From an uncultured Clostridia bacterium (lineage in GTDB: Bacteria; Bacillota; Clostridia; Oscillospirales; Oscillospiraceae): a stretch of 64,000 nt of DNA. This document shows positions 33,094 through 41,092 of the stretch, piece after piece. The stretch lies in assembly GCA_937890525.1 (NCBI GenBank), contig CALADI010000004.1, forward strand, positions 1 through 64,000, written 5' to 3'. Made by a program: the position numbers and the translations under genes. Position 1 is the first letter of the stretch. Every line of letters begins with the position of its first letter. The notes under the pieces are model-generated. The model ran no database searches, was not told the DNA's origin, and saw nothing but the letters and a program-made list of their open reading frames with translations.

Positions 33094-34091
33094 CTCAGAA
33101 CCTCCCGGATCAGCCGCACCCGGTGGCTCAGTTCGTGGAACTGCTCCGGGGTCAGGGATTGGGCGCCGTCGCACAGGGCACAGCTGGGGTTGTTATGAAC
33201 TTCCACCATAATGCCGTCAGCGCCGGCGGCTGCGGCCGCGCACGCCATGGGCGGAACCAGAGAAGCCATTCCCGTTGCATGGCTGGGATCCACCACCACA
33301 GGCAGATGGGTAAGCTGGTGCAGAACCGGTACAGCGGATAGATCCAGTGTGTTTCGAGTGAATGTCTCATATGTGCGGATACCCCGCTCGCACAAGATCA
33401 CATTGGGGTTGCCCTCGCTCATAATGTATTCAGCGCTCATGAGCAGCTCTTGGAAGGTGTTGGCAAGACCCCGTTTCAGCAGAATGGGCTTTCTGGTCTT
33501 GCCCACCTCTTTGAGCAGATCGAAATTCTGCATATTTCGAGCGCCGATCTGGATCACATCCACATCGGCAAACAGATCCAGATGGGCTTGGTTCATCAGT
33601 TCGGTGCAGATGGGCAGCCCGGTGGCCTGCTTCGCCAGCAGCAGAAGCCGCAGCCCCTCGCTGCCCATGCCCTGAAATGCGTAGGGGGAGGTGCGGGGCT
33701 TGAATGCGCCGCCCCGGAGGATCTCAGCCCCGGAGTCTTTCACGGATTGTGCCACAGCGATGATCTGATCCTCGCTCTCTACCGAGCAGGGGCCGGCGAT
33801 CATGGCGAAATATCCGCCGCCGATCTTCACATTTCCCACCTGAATGATGCTGTCATTGGGGTGGAACTTTCGGTTTACCTGCTTGAATGGTTCGGAGACT
33901 CGCTTGACGCTGTCCACGATCTCCAGACTGGACAATAGATCCATATCCACCTTGCTGGTATCGCCGATGAGTCCGAGGATGGTGACCTCTTTGCCCTGTG
34001 AGATATGGACATCCAGATCCAGCCGCTTCAGCCATTGCACCAGATGCTGGGTTTGCTCCGGGGTGGTTCCGGGTTTCAGAATTGCAATCAT
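33090..34091 (-). CDS. aroF: DAHP synthase with N-terminal ferredoxin-like domain
   Basis: This 333-residue enzyme condenses PEP and erythrose 4-phosphate, the committing step of the pathway. An N-terminal ferredoxin-like domain (about 1-70) precedes a type I-beta barrel with AGPCSVES, GGAFKPRTSPYAFQGMG, LLKRGLANTFQE and VDPSHATGM. In Thermotoga, such an N-terminal domain mediates Tyr/Phe feedback inhibition. AAGGAG 8 nt before the ATG at 34091 sets the start; a TTG two codons earlier is too close to it. It is the first structural gene after the attenuator. Confidence 0.94.
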   Translation of the reverse strand: MIAILKPGTTPEQTQHLVQWLKRLDLDVHISQGKEVTILGLIGDTSKVDMDLLSSLEIVDSVKRVSEPFKQVNRKFHPNDSIIQVGNVKIGGGYFAMIAGPCSVESEDQIIAVAQSVKDSGAEILRGGAFKPRTSPYAFQGMGSEGLRLLLLAKQATGLPICTELMNQAHLDLFADVDVIQIGARNMQNFDLLKEVGKTRKPILLKRGLANTFQELLMSAEYIMSEGNPNVILCERGIRTYETFTRNTLDLSAVPVLHQLTHLPVVVDPSHATGMASLVPPMACAAAAAGADGIMVEVHNNPSCALCDGAQSLTPEQFHELSHRVRLIREVLR

Positions 34092-34110
34092 AATCAACGC
34101 TCCTTACAAA

Positions 34111-34145
34111 ACAAAAACACCGTACGATGCGATTCGTACGGTGTT
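34111..34145 (-). terminator. Attenuator terminator upstream of aroF
   Basis: In RNA sense AACACCGTACGA and TCGTACGGTGTT form a 12-bp stem with a 6-nt loop, followed by TTTGTTTTG. It begins 52 nt after the leader stop codon and ends about 20 nt before the aroF start. Confidence 0.9.
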
Positions 34146-34197
34146 CGATCTGAAATGACCGGTTCAGGTCCGGAATTTACAGCAGCACAAATCGCTA

Positions 34198-34263
34198 TTA
34201 CCTTTTCGAGAAAAAGTAATAGTAGCCAAAAAAGTATGCAGCTGCAAATCCAGTGTGGTTCAC
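34198..34263 (-). CDS. Tyr/Phe-rich attenuator leader peptide
   Basis: A GTG at 34263 opens a 21-codon frame ending in TAA at 34198, with GGAGGG 7 nt upstream. Residues 10-18 read YFFGYYYFF, so 8 of 9 are aromatic. In all there are four Tyr and five Phe. Such codon runs are the sensor in attenuators of amino-acid operons. The operon downstream makes exactly Tyr and Phe. The stop codon lies within hairpin 1:2, as the mechanism requires. No function as a free peptide is expected. Confidence 0.85.
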   Translation of the reverse strand: MNHTGFAAAYFFGYYYFFSKR

Positions 34264-34296
34264 GGAATGACCCTCCAAACCGAGTATGATAGTTGC

Positions 34297-34325
34297 AGTA
34301 TAGCACAGTCCATATTGTTTTGCAA
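34297..34325 (-). promoter_or_regulatory. Promoter of aro operon
   Basis: On the minus strand TTGCAA (34325-34320) and TATACT (34302-34297) are 17 bp apart. The transcript would start about 7 nt further on, about 25 nt before the leader peptide start codon. Confidence 0.82.
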
Positions 34326-34355
34326 GAGCGGCAGCGAAAAATTGCGAAAGATTTT

Positions 34356-34383
34356 CTGACATGGCAACAGGGGGTTGTATAAT
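34356..34383 (+). promoter_or_regulatory. Promoter of nnrD
   Basis: CTGACA (34356-34361) and TATAAT (34378-34383) are 16 bp apart, with TG just before the -10 box. It is divergent from the aro promoter, with about 30 bp between the two -35 boxes. Confidence 0.65.
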
Positions 34384-34424
34384 TCCCGGTGTTCCACTAA
34401 AATGAAGGAAAAGGAGGGATCGCC

Positions 34425-35264
34425 ATGCGATATTTTGACGAAGCGGATCTCAAGCGCCTGCTGCCCCGGCGCAGGCGGGACAGCCACAAGGGAGATTATG
34501 GACGGATCCTGCTGCTGTGTGGCAGCCGGGGGTATACGGGCGCTGCGGCGCTGGCGGTAAGGGGAGCGCTGCGCTGCGGGGCGGGACTGGTGTATTTGGG
34601 CGTCCCGGAGTCCATCTATGCCATCGAAGCGGTGAAGCTGGACGAGGCAGTGGTACTCCCCCTGCTGGACGAAAATGGAATGCTGAGCGCCGACGCCTGC
34701 GGGCAGATCCAACCTCTGCTGAGCCGGATGGATGCGGTGCTCTTTGGCTGCGGAAGCGGCATAGGCACGGGAACGGAGACGGTGCTTCGCTTCCTGCTCC
34801 AAAATGCATCTTGCCCGCTGGTGCTGGATGCTGATGGCATAACGCTGGCGTCCCGGCATAAGGATGAACTGCGGGGCAGGACAAGTCCCACCATATTGAC
34901 TCCCCATGACGGAGAATTTGCTCGACTGATGCCAAAAGATGCCGACCGGCTGACGCAGACCGAGGATTTGGCACGGGAACTGGGGTGCGTGATCGTCCGC
35001 AAAGGTCACAGAAGCCTGATCTGCGGCGATGGGGAGCCCTTTGAAAACCATACAGGCAACCCGGGCATGGCAACGGGGGGCAGCGGCGATGTGCTGGCAG
35101 GCATCATCACATCGCTGCTGGGGCAGAAGCTATCCCCCATGGATGCTGCTTCCGCCGGCGTGTGGCTTCACGGACGGGCGGGGGATCTGTGCGCTGACCG
35201 GATTGGGGAGTATGGACTCTTACCCGGAGATCTGGTGGAGGAGCTGCCCCGACTACTGAAATAG
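34425..35264 (+). CDS. nnrD: ADP-dependent NAD(P)H-hydrate dehydratase
   Basis: This 279-residue enzyme repairs hydrated NAD(P)H. The ribokinase-like fold shows in GDYGRILLLCGSRGYTGAAALA near the start, LDADGITL, ILTPHDGEFARL, and the catalytic GNPGMATGGSGDVLAGII. Only the dehydratase domain is present; the epimerase domain (NnrE) often fused to it is missing and not encoded nearby. AAGGAGGG precedes the ATG. The downstream lipoprotein gene follows by 11 nt. Confidence 0.92.
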   Translation: MRYFDEADLKRLLPRRRRDSHKGDYGRILLLCGSRGYTGAAALAVRGALRCGAGLVYLGVPESIYAIEAVKLDEAVVLPLLDENGMLSADACGQIQPLLSRMDAVLFGCGSGIGTGTETVLRFLLQNASCPLVLDADGITLASRHKDELRGRTSPTILTPHDGEFARLMPKDADRLTQTEDLARELGCVIVRKGHRSLICGDGEPFENHTGNPGMATGGSGDVLAGIITSLLGQKLSPMDAASAGVWLHGRAGDLCADRIGEYGLLPGDLVEELPRLLK

Positions 35265-35275
35265 GCGGGGATAGT

Positions 35276-35830
35276 ATGAAACGGTTGTGGGCGGTGGTTT
35301 TTGCGCTGATGCTGCTGACAGGCTGCGGCGGTCAGCAGGACAGGCAGCCGATCATGGCATTGCGGGAACAGGTCATGCAGGCAGAGCAGGTGACCTTTTC
35401 TGTGGATCTGACGGCGGATTATATCGATACCGTGGAACGGTTTGCCATGGACTGTGAAGTGGACGAGACGGGGACGCTTCGATTTACCGTGACAGAGCCG
35501 GAAACCATCCGGGGCATCGCCGGGGAGGTATCCGGAAGCGAGGGCAAGCTGTGTTTTGAAGATCAGGCGCTAGCCTTTGCGCTGATGGCGGATGACAGGC
35601 TCAGCCCAGTCAGCGGGCCGTGGCTGGTGATGAAAGCACTCCGGTCCGGGGAGCTGGTGGCCATTGCTGAGGAGGGGGAGGAAATTCGCCTCACCCTCAA
35701 CGACAGCTTTGAGGAAGATCCGCTGACGGCAGATATTTGGGTCAGCGAGGGAACAGTCGCGGCTGCAGAGATCGCATGGCGGGGCAGGCGGGTGCTGTCT
35801 ATGGAGATCGAGAATTTCGAGATCCGGTAG
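35276..35830 (+). CDS. Putative lipoprotein, unknown function
   Basis: This 184-residue protein has a lipoprotein signal (MKRLWAVVFALMLLTGC) with lipidation at Cys17. The rest is acidic with alternating beta-like segments (TFSVDLTADYIDTVERFAMD, LRFTVTEPETIRGIAG), and one region resembles LolA/LppX-like outer-surface folds, though I cannot assign it. It is probably co-transcribed with nnrD. Confidence 0.72.
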   Translation: MKRLWAVVFALMLLTGCGGQQDRQPIMALREQVMQAEQVTFSVDLTADYIDTVERFAMDCEVDETGTLRFTVTEPETIRGIAGEVSGSEGKLCFEDQALAFALMADDRLSPVSGPWLVMKALRSGELVAIAEEGEEIRLTLNDSFEEDPLTADIWVSEGTVAAAEIAWRGRRVLSMEIENFEIR

Positions 35831-35967
35831 AACTGTGGGGAAAGACTGCATAGGATAAAGCGGCTGTATACCGTATATTTTCTGTGCGGCGTGGGACAAT
35901 AGGATCAACCGCGTTACATAGGAAGATCCGGTAGCGGCGGGAAGAACTCTCACGGAGCGTGAAGAAT

Positions 35968-36327
35968 ATGGACAGCAATGTAAAACGGGGCGATATTTTC
36001 TATGCAGATCTCAGCCCGGTGGTGGGCAGCGAGCAGGGGGGCACCCGCCCGGTACTGATCGTTCAGAATGACACCGGAAACCGATACTCTCCCACGGTGA
36101 TCGCTGCGGCGATCACCAGCCAGACAGGGAAGGCTCGTCTGCCGACCCACATCAATATTGCCGGGGGCAGCGTAGGGCTGTCCAAGGACTCGGTGATCCT
36201 GTTGGAGCAGATCCGCACCATTGATAAAAAGCGGCTGCGGGAGCATATGGGACGGCTGGACGAAGCCCATATGACCATGGTGGACAATGCCATTGCGGTG
36301 AGCTTCGGACTGCACGAAACGCAATAG
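35968..36327 (+). CDS. mazF: MazF/NdoA-type endoribonuclease
   Basis: This 119-residue protein closely fits the Firmicutes MazF/NdoA toxins that cut mRNA at short sequences: [31 protein letters not shown], then [10 protein letters not shown] and LPTHINI, and a C-terminal [13 protein letters not shown] with the catalytic Arg and Thr residues of the family. The ATG at 35968 is favoured over an in-frame GTG at 35959, which is too close to GGAG. No antitoxin gene is found in the 137 nt upstream or downstream, so it is an orphan here. The upstream gap shows no clear promoter. Confidence 0.9.
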   Translation: MDSNVKRGDIFYADLSPVVGSEQGGTRPVLIVQNDTGNRYSPTVIAAAITSQTGKARLPTHINIAGGSVGLSKDSVILLEQIRTIDKKRLREHMGRLDEAHMTMVDNAIAVSFGLHETQ

Positions 36328-36330
36328 ACC

Positions 36331-36358
36331 AAGTGCCTTGCCCTCGGGCAGGGCACTT
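36331..36358 (+). terminator. Hairpin after mazF
   Basis: AAGTGCCTTGCCC and GGGCAGGGCACTT form a 13-bp stem (one G-U pair) with a 2-nt loop, 3 nt past the stop. There is no T-run, so efficiency is uncertain. Confidence 0.6.
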
Positions 36359-36451
36359 AACATAAATTCAGAATTACTAAGAATTGAAACCATGTTTTTT
36401 CTGCCCAAAGGTGCTACAATGGTATCATAGAAAACAGAGAGGAGCGATTCT

Positions 36452-38416
36452 ATGAAACGAGTTGCGGCATTGCTTTTGGCGGCGGCGATCTTGGTCGGTA
36501 TGCTGCCCATGCAGGCATCTGCGGCACAGGGCAGCAAGCTGGCGGCGATCACCTTTGACGATGGCCCTTCGTATCGGCAGACCCCCCGTCTGCTGGATGG
36601 GCTGAAGGCACGGGGAGCGAAGGCTACCTTTTTTGTTCTGGGCCAGAATGCGCAGGACAATCTGGATGTGATCCAGCGTGCTTACGAGGAAGGGCATGAG
36701 ATCGCCAGCCACACATGGGATCATGAGGATCTGACGGGGCTGTCGGATTCCGGCGTTCAAAATGAGATCCGCTCCACAGAGCGGGTGTTGAACAAGGTAT
36801 GCGGCGAGGGGAAGTATTTGCTCCGTCCGCCCTATGGCAGCGCCAATGCCAGAGTCAGAGCCTTGGCGGGGGTACCGCTGGTCTATTGGAGCGTGGATCC
36901 GGAGGATTGGCGATATCGGGATGCGGATACGGTCTGCGCCAATATCGTCAACAACACAACGGACGGCGCCATCATTCTGGTGCATGATATTTATGCCAGC
37001 AGCGTGGATGGTGCGCTGCGTGCCATCGACAAGCTGAAGGAGAAGGGCTACGAATTTGTCACCGTCACCGAACTGCACCGCAGAAGACAGGTGGCGATGG
37101 AGAATGGACAATGGCATGACCGGTGCAGCCCCAAGGGCAATGACCTCGGCCCGCTGGCTAAGCCGGAGATTACATATACCGCAGACGGGAAGAATATGAC
37201 CGTCACCCTGACGGTTTCCGGAAACCATCCCATTTACTACACCACCGACGGCAGCGTCCCCGGTGCAAATTCCAGGCGGTATACAGGGCCGTTTACCGTT
37301 GCCTATGGCAGCACCATCAAGGCGTTTGCCGCCTATGATCTCAACGGCGGACGGTCGGATATGGCGGTACTGGCCAAAGGGCAGGCCGGGGAGTTCCCTG
37401 CACCCAAGATCCGGCTGAACGGCGGGAAGATCGAGATCCAGTCAGCATCCAATGACGGAACCACCTACTATACCACAGATGGGTCTGCGCCCAGCCCAAA
37501 CAGCACCGTGTACACTGCACCTTTTGCAGTGGAGCGCGGGCGCACCATCCGTGCCATTACGGCCGGGGGATACTATACCACCAGCAAGGAATCCAGCGTG
37601 TTCTATACGCACAGGGGAAATCTTTTCGCTGATGTGACGCCGGGAAGCTGGTATTACGAAGCGATGGATCTTCTGGCAGAAGCGGGATTGCTCAGCGGCA
37701 TGGGCGGCAACCGATATGCCCCCAACACACCGCTTACCCGTGGAATGCTGGTGACCATACTCTATGCCTATGAGGGAAAGACCCTTGGCGGAGCATGGGA
37801 TAAGACCAATCCGTTTACCGATGTGCCCTCCGATGCGTGGTATGCAGAAGCCGTGGAATGGGCCTACCGCAATGGTGTGACGGCGGGATATACGGCCACG
37901 ACCTTTGCGCCGGACAGACGGCTGACCCGTCAGGAGCTTAGTGTGATGATCGATGGGTTCTTGAAGTACCGGGGGAATCCTCTGCCCAGAGGAAATTCCT
38001 GCGCCGGGAAATTCGGCGATTACAGCCGCATCAGTTCTTGGGCGCTGCCCAGCATCGAAGCAATGGTTCAAGCGGGGATGCTGGCTGGTGACGGGAAGAA
38101 TGTCAACCCCCAGAATGGAGCCACCAGAGCGGAGGTTTCCGTGATCGTCAGAAGAGTCATGGAATTTGAAACTTCCCCGGAGCGAATGCTGCCTGCTGAG
38201 GAGCCGACTACGGAGCCTGCCACCACGCCGGTGCCTGAGACAACAGTTCCGGAGACCACCGTCCCTGAAACCACAGTACCGGAGATGACGGAAACGGCGC
38301 CCACGGAGCCGACTCAGACAACAGAGTCTGCAGAAGAAACCACATCTCCCACGGAACCGACTGCCGAACAGCCTCAGGAGAGCGTATCTCCTACGGAAAG
38401 CGGCGATCAAGCATGA
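36452..38416 (+). CDS. SLH-anchored polysaccharide deacetylase
   Basis: This 654-residue exported protein starts with a signal peptide (to about residue 24). A NodB deacetylase domain follows (about 29-215) with ITFDDGP (33-39), SHTWDHEDL with metal ligands, RPPYGS and LVHDIY. Two chitobiase C-terminal-like repeats come next (about 235-390; YYTTDGSVPGANSRRYTGPF and YYTTDGSAPSPNSTVYTAPF). Three SLH domains follow (about 390-570; FADVTPGSWYYEAMD, FTDVPSDAWYAEAVEWA). The tail is rich in Pro, Glu and Thr with VPETT repeats. SLH domains hold proteins on the cell wall, so it probably deacetylates peptidoglycan or an envelope glycan. GAGAGGAG precedes the ATG. Confidence 0.9.
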   Translation: MKRVAALLLAAAILVGMLPMQASAAQGSKLAAITFDDGPSYRQTPRLLDGLKARGAKATFFVLGQNAQDNLDVIQRAYEEGHEIASHTWDHEDLTGLSDSGVQNEIRSTERVLNKVCGEGKYLLRPPYGSANARVRALAGVPLVYWSVDPEDWRYRDADTVCANIVNNTTDGAIILVHDIYASSVDGALRAIDKLKEKGYEFVTVTELHRRRQVAMENGQWHDRCSPKGNDLGPLAKPEITYTADGKNMTVTLTVSGNHPIYYTTDGSVPGANSRRYTGPFTVAYGSTIKAFAAYDLNGGRSDMAVLAKGQAGEFPAPKIRLNGGKIEIQSASNDGTTYYTTDGSAPSPNSTVYTAPFAVERGRTIRAITAGGYYTTSKESSVFYTHRGNLFADVTPGSWYYEAMDLLAEAGLLSGMGGNRYAPNTPLTRGMLVTILYAYEGKTLGGAWDKTNPFTDVPSDAWYAEAVEWAYRNGVTAGYTATTFAPDRRLTRQELSVMIDGFLKYRGNPLPRGNSCAGKFGDYSRISSWALPSIEAMVQAGMLAGDGKNVNPQNGATRAEVSVIVRRVMEFETSPERMLPAEEPTTEPATTPVPETTVPETTVPETTVPEMTETAPTEPTQTTESAEETTSPTEPTAEQPQESVSPTESGDQA

Positions 38417-38417
38417 G

Positions 38418-38460
38418 ATAAAAATACCGGGTCACTTCACATGTTGAAGTGACCCGGTAT
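38418..38460. terminator. Bidirectional terminator by glnS
   Basis: ATACCGGGTCACTTCA and TGAAGTGACCCGGTAT form a 16-bp stem (38424-38439, 38445-38460). Leftward it ends in a T-run (TTTTTATC) 6 nt past the glnS stop; rightward it has a T-rich tail. It separates the convergent deacetylase and glnS genes. Confidence 0.9.
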
Positions 38461-38465
38461 TGTGC

Positions 38466-40145
38466 TTATTTTGCGGGTTTATAGCTGTCCTTCAAGCTGA
38501 CAGAGCGGTTGAACACCAGATGACCCTCATGGGAGTCTCTGCTGTCAGGGCAGAAGTAGCCCAGACGCATGAACTGGTAGGATGCGGGAGCCTGAGCATG
38601 CTCAAGGCTTCTTTCCACCTTGCACCCGGTGAGAACTTCCAGAGAATGGGGGTTCATGCAGGCGAGGAAATCCTTGCCGGCGGCATCGGGATCGGGATCG
38701 TCAAAGAGGTTGGAATACTGGCGAACCTCAGCCTCACAGCAGTTGTCGGCATCCACCCAGTGGATGGTTGCGCCCTTGACCTTGCGGCCGTCGGCGGGGT
38801 TGCCTCCTTGAGATTCGGGATCATAAGTGGCAAGAACCTCTACCACATTGCCGTCAGCATCCTTGACACAGCCGGTGCAGGTGATGAGATATGCACCCTT
38901 GAGACGGCATTCGGCGCCGTTGGGAGTCAGACGCTTGTACTTGGGGATGGGGGTCTCCATGAAGTCGTCGGCTTCGATCCACAGGTTCCGGGAGAAGGTG
39001 ACCTCTCTTGTGCCGGCATTCTCGTCCACGGGGTTGTTCTCGATTTGGAAAGTCTCGCTTTTTCCCTCGGGATAGTTGGTGATGGTCAGCTTCAGAGGCT
39101 TGAGCACAGCCATGACACGGGTGGCAGTCTCGTTCAGATCCTCCCGCAGGCAATGCTCCAAGAAGCCGTACTCAATGGTGTTGGGGGACTTGGCCACGCC
39201 CACCCGGTCGCAGAAATTGCGGATGGACTTGGGGGTGTAGCCCCGGCGGCGCAGACCGCACAGGGTGGGCATTCTGGGATCGTCCCATCCGGAGACATAG
39301 CCCTCCTCCACTAGCAGACGCAGCTTCCGCTTGGACAGCACGGTGTGGTCGATGCCCAGACGGGCAAACTCGATCTGACGGGGATGATGGGGTACGCTCA
39401 CATGCTCCACCACCCAGTTGTACAGGGGGCGGTGGTTCTCGAATTCCAGAGAGCACAGGGAGTGGGTGATCCCCTCCAGAGCGTCCTGAATGGGGTGGGC
39501 AAAGTCGTACATGGGATAGATGCACCACTTATCTCCCTGACGGTGGTGGTGCACATGACGGATGCGGTAGATGACCGGGTCACGCATATTGAAGTTGCCG
39601 GAAGCCAGATCGATCTTGGCACGCAGGGTCATGGTGTTGTCTTCAAATTCACCGGCTCTCATCCGGCGGAACAGGTCAAGGCTCTCCTCCATGGGGCGAT
39701 CCCGGTAGGGGGACTTGGCGGGGGTGTTCAGGTCGCCCCGGTATTCCTTAAACTGCTCCGGGGTCAACTCGCACACATAGGCCAGATCCTTGCGGATCAG
39801 TTCCTCAGCGAATGCATAGGTCTGTTCGAAGTAGTCCGAGCCATAGTGGAACCGATCGGCCCAGTCAAAGCCCAGCCAATGGATATCCTCCTGAATGGCA
39901 TCTACATATTCGGTGTCTTCCTTGGCGGGGTTGGTGTCATCCATCCGCAGATTGCAGATGCCGCCGAACTTCTCGGCGGTGCCAAAGTCGATGATCAGCG
40001 CCTTGCAGTGTCCGATGTGCAGATATCCGTTGGGCTCCGGCGGAAAACGGGTGTGGACGGTCATGCCCTCGTACCGGCCGCCGGGGGCGATATCCTCTTC
40101 AATAAAAGCGTGGATGAAATTCTTGCTTTCGGTGATTTCAGCCAT
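38466..40145 (-). CDS. glnS: Glutaminyl-tRNA synthetase
   Basis: This 559-residue class I synthetase has the HIGH motif in FPPEPNGYLHIGHCKA and a KMSKS variant, VLSKRKL. The C-terminal anticodon-binding beta-barrels include CTGCVKDADGNVVEVLATYD. It fits true GlnRS (for example GGYP-like AWGDDPRMPTLCGLRRRGY, here GWDDPRMPTLCGLRRRGY) rather than GluRS. The ATG at 40145 follows GAGAGGAAGG; the longer frame has no site. Many Clostridia make Gln-tRNA by GatCAB, so a GlnRS suggests a direct route; whether both exist here cannot be seen. Confidence 0.95.
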   Translation of the reverse strand: MAEITESKNFIHAFIEEDIAPGGRYEGMTVHTRFPPEPNGYLHIGHCKALIIDFGTAEKFGGICNLRMDDTNPAKEDTEYVDAIQEDIHWLGFDWADRFHYGSDYFEQTYAFAEELIRKDLAYVCELTPEQFKEYRGDLNTPAKSPYRDRPMEESLDLFRRMRAGEFEDNTMTLRAKIDLASGNFNMRDPVIYRIRHVHHHRQGDKWCIYPMYDFAHPIQDALEGITHSLCSLEFENHRPLYNWVVEHVSVPHHPRQIEFARLGIDHTVLSKRKLRLLVEEGYVSGWDDPRMPTLCGLRRRGYTPKSIRNFCDRVGVAKSPNTIEYGFLEHCLREDLNETATRVMAVLKPLKLTITNYPEGKSETFQIENNPVDENAGTREVTFSRNLWIEADDFMETPIPKYKRLTPNGAECRLKGAYLITCTGCVKDADGNVVEVLATYDPESQGGNPADGRKVKGATIHWVDADNCCEAEVRQYSNLFDDPDPDAAGKDFLACMNPHSLEVLTGCKVERSLEHAQAPASYQFMRLGYFCPDSRDSHEGHLVFNRSVSLKDSYKPAK

Positions 40146-40190
40146 GATAGTACCTTCCTCTCTGGTTGCGCAATGTTCCATAATGGACAC

Positions 40191-40219
40191 ATTATAAACC
40201 ATCACGCCGGTCTTTGCAA
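40191..40219 (-). promoter_or_regulatory. Promoter of glnS
   Basis: On the minus strand TTGCAA and TATAAT are 17 bp apart, about 45 nt before the ATG. The leader carries a small palindrome (TCCATTATGGA). Confidence 0.75.
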
Positions 40220-40311
40220 CAGAAAAAGCAGATCTGCGGGGGATTTTTACCTCAGAAGCCATGCCCGAGGGGGAAAAAAGAAAAAGAATTTGTAAAAATA
40301 AGAAAATAAGG

Positions 40312-40340
40312 TTGTCAATTAGGCTGACTTATATTAAAAT
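40312..40340 (+). promoter_or_regulatory. Promoter of pyrH-polC operon
   Basis: TTGTCA (40312-40317) and TAAAAT (40335-40340) are 17 bp apart. It would transcribe pyrH and the long operon behind it. If transcription starts near 40347 the ATG at 40351 would be almost leaderless, which favours the TTG at 40369. Confidence 0.6.
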
Positions 40341-40368
40341 AGGGGATGATATGAAAGGAGTGGTAAAC

Positions 40369-41088
40369 TTGCCTGAGGTACAATTCAAGCGAGTACTGTT
40401 GAAAGTCAGCGGAGAGGCGCTGGCGGGGGAAGCACATCGCGGATTGGATTTTGAAGTCATCGGACAGGTGTGCGACGCAATCAGGGAATGTGTGGAAATG
40501 GGCGTGCAGATCGGTGTAGTGATCGGCGGCGGCAATTTCTGGAGAGGCGTGAAGGACGGCGCAGACAAGATGCAGCGCAGCCATGCCGATTCCATGGGAA
40601 TGCTGGCCACGGTGATGAACTGTCTGGCGGTGGCGGATGCGCTGGAAAAGAAGGGCGTCCAGACCCGTGTGCTCTCTGCGGTGGAGATGCCCAAGTTCTG
40701 CGAGTACTTTACCAGAGACGCTGCCGACCGCTACCTGAATGAGGGGAAGGTCGTTTTCTTTGCCTGCGGTACGGGCAACCCTTATTTCTCCACGGACACA
40801 GGCGCTGTGCTGCGGGGCGTGGAGATCGAAGCCGACTGTGTGCTGATGGCGAAGAATGTGGATGGCATCTACTCCGCCGATCCCAATGTGGATCCCACGG
40901 CGGTGAAGTTTGATTCCCTGACCTATGACGAGGTCTTGGCCCGTCACCTGAAGGCCACGGATACTACGGCGATGACTCTGGCTATGGACAACCACATGAC
41001 GCTGGCGTGCTTTGCCCTGAAGGACCCCAAGAATATCATTCGCGTGATCTGCGGCGAGCGGATCGGCACCATCGTTAAGGAGGATTAA
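40369..41088 (+). CDS. pyrH: UMP kinase
   Basis: This enzyme phosphorylates UMP to UDP. Amino-acid-kinase motifs are VLLKVSGEALAG, VVIGGGNFWRG, and TTDTGAVLRGVEIEAD-like STDTGAVLRGVEIEAD. A TTG at 40369 with AAAGGAG 8 nt upstream gives 239 residues, the usual family length. An in-frame ATG at 40351 would give 245 residues but has a poorer site (GGGGA). It is followed by frr after 4 nt, a pairing conserved across bacteria. Confidence 0.9.
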   Translation: MPEVQFKRVLLKVSGEALAGEAHRGLDFEVIGQVCDAIRECVEMGVQIGVVIGGGNFWRGVKDGADKMQRSHADSMGMLATVMNCLAVADALEKKGVQTRVLSAVEMPKFCEYFTRDAADRYLNEGKVVFFACGTGNPYFSTDTGAVLRGVEIEADCVLMAKNVDGIYSADPNVDPTAVKFDSLTYDEVLARHLKATDTTAMTLAMDNHMTLACFALKDPKNIIRVICGERIGTIVKED

Positions 41089-41092
41089 GTTT

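Larger units (their letters stand above)
34111..34276 (-). promoter_or_regulatory. Tyr/Phe ribosome-mediated attenuator of aro operon
   Basis: In RNA sense, the leader contains a ribosome binding site (34271-34276), a 21-codon Tyr/Phe-rich leader reading frame and competing helices. Hairpin 1:2 joins 34222-34211 to 34206-34195 (12 bp, loop CTCG, over the Tyr/Phe codons and stop) and 34248-34236 to 34188-34176 (12 of 13 paired). The antiterminator pairs GCGATTTGTGC (34195-34185) with GTACGAATCGC (34139-34129): 11 bp with two G-U pairs. That second strand overlaps the 5' arm of the terminator. Stalling at Tyr/Phe codons would break 1:2, free the antiterminator and let transcription reach aroF. 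Helices and codons are seen; the mechanism is inferred by analogy with the E. coli pheA leader. Confidence 0.85.

Noticed and set aside
34092..34424. T-box riboswitch upstream of aroF
   Set aside because: No specifier loop, no T-box sequence and no AG bulge were found; the leader encodes a peptide instead.
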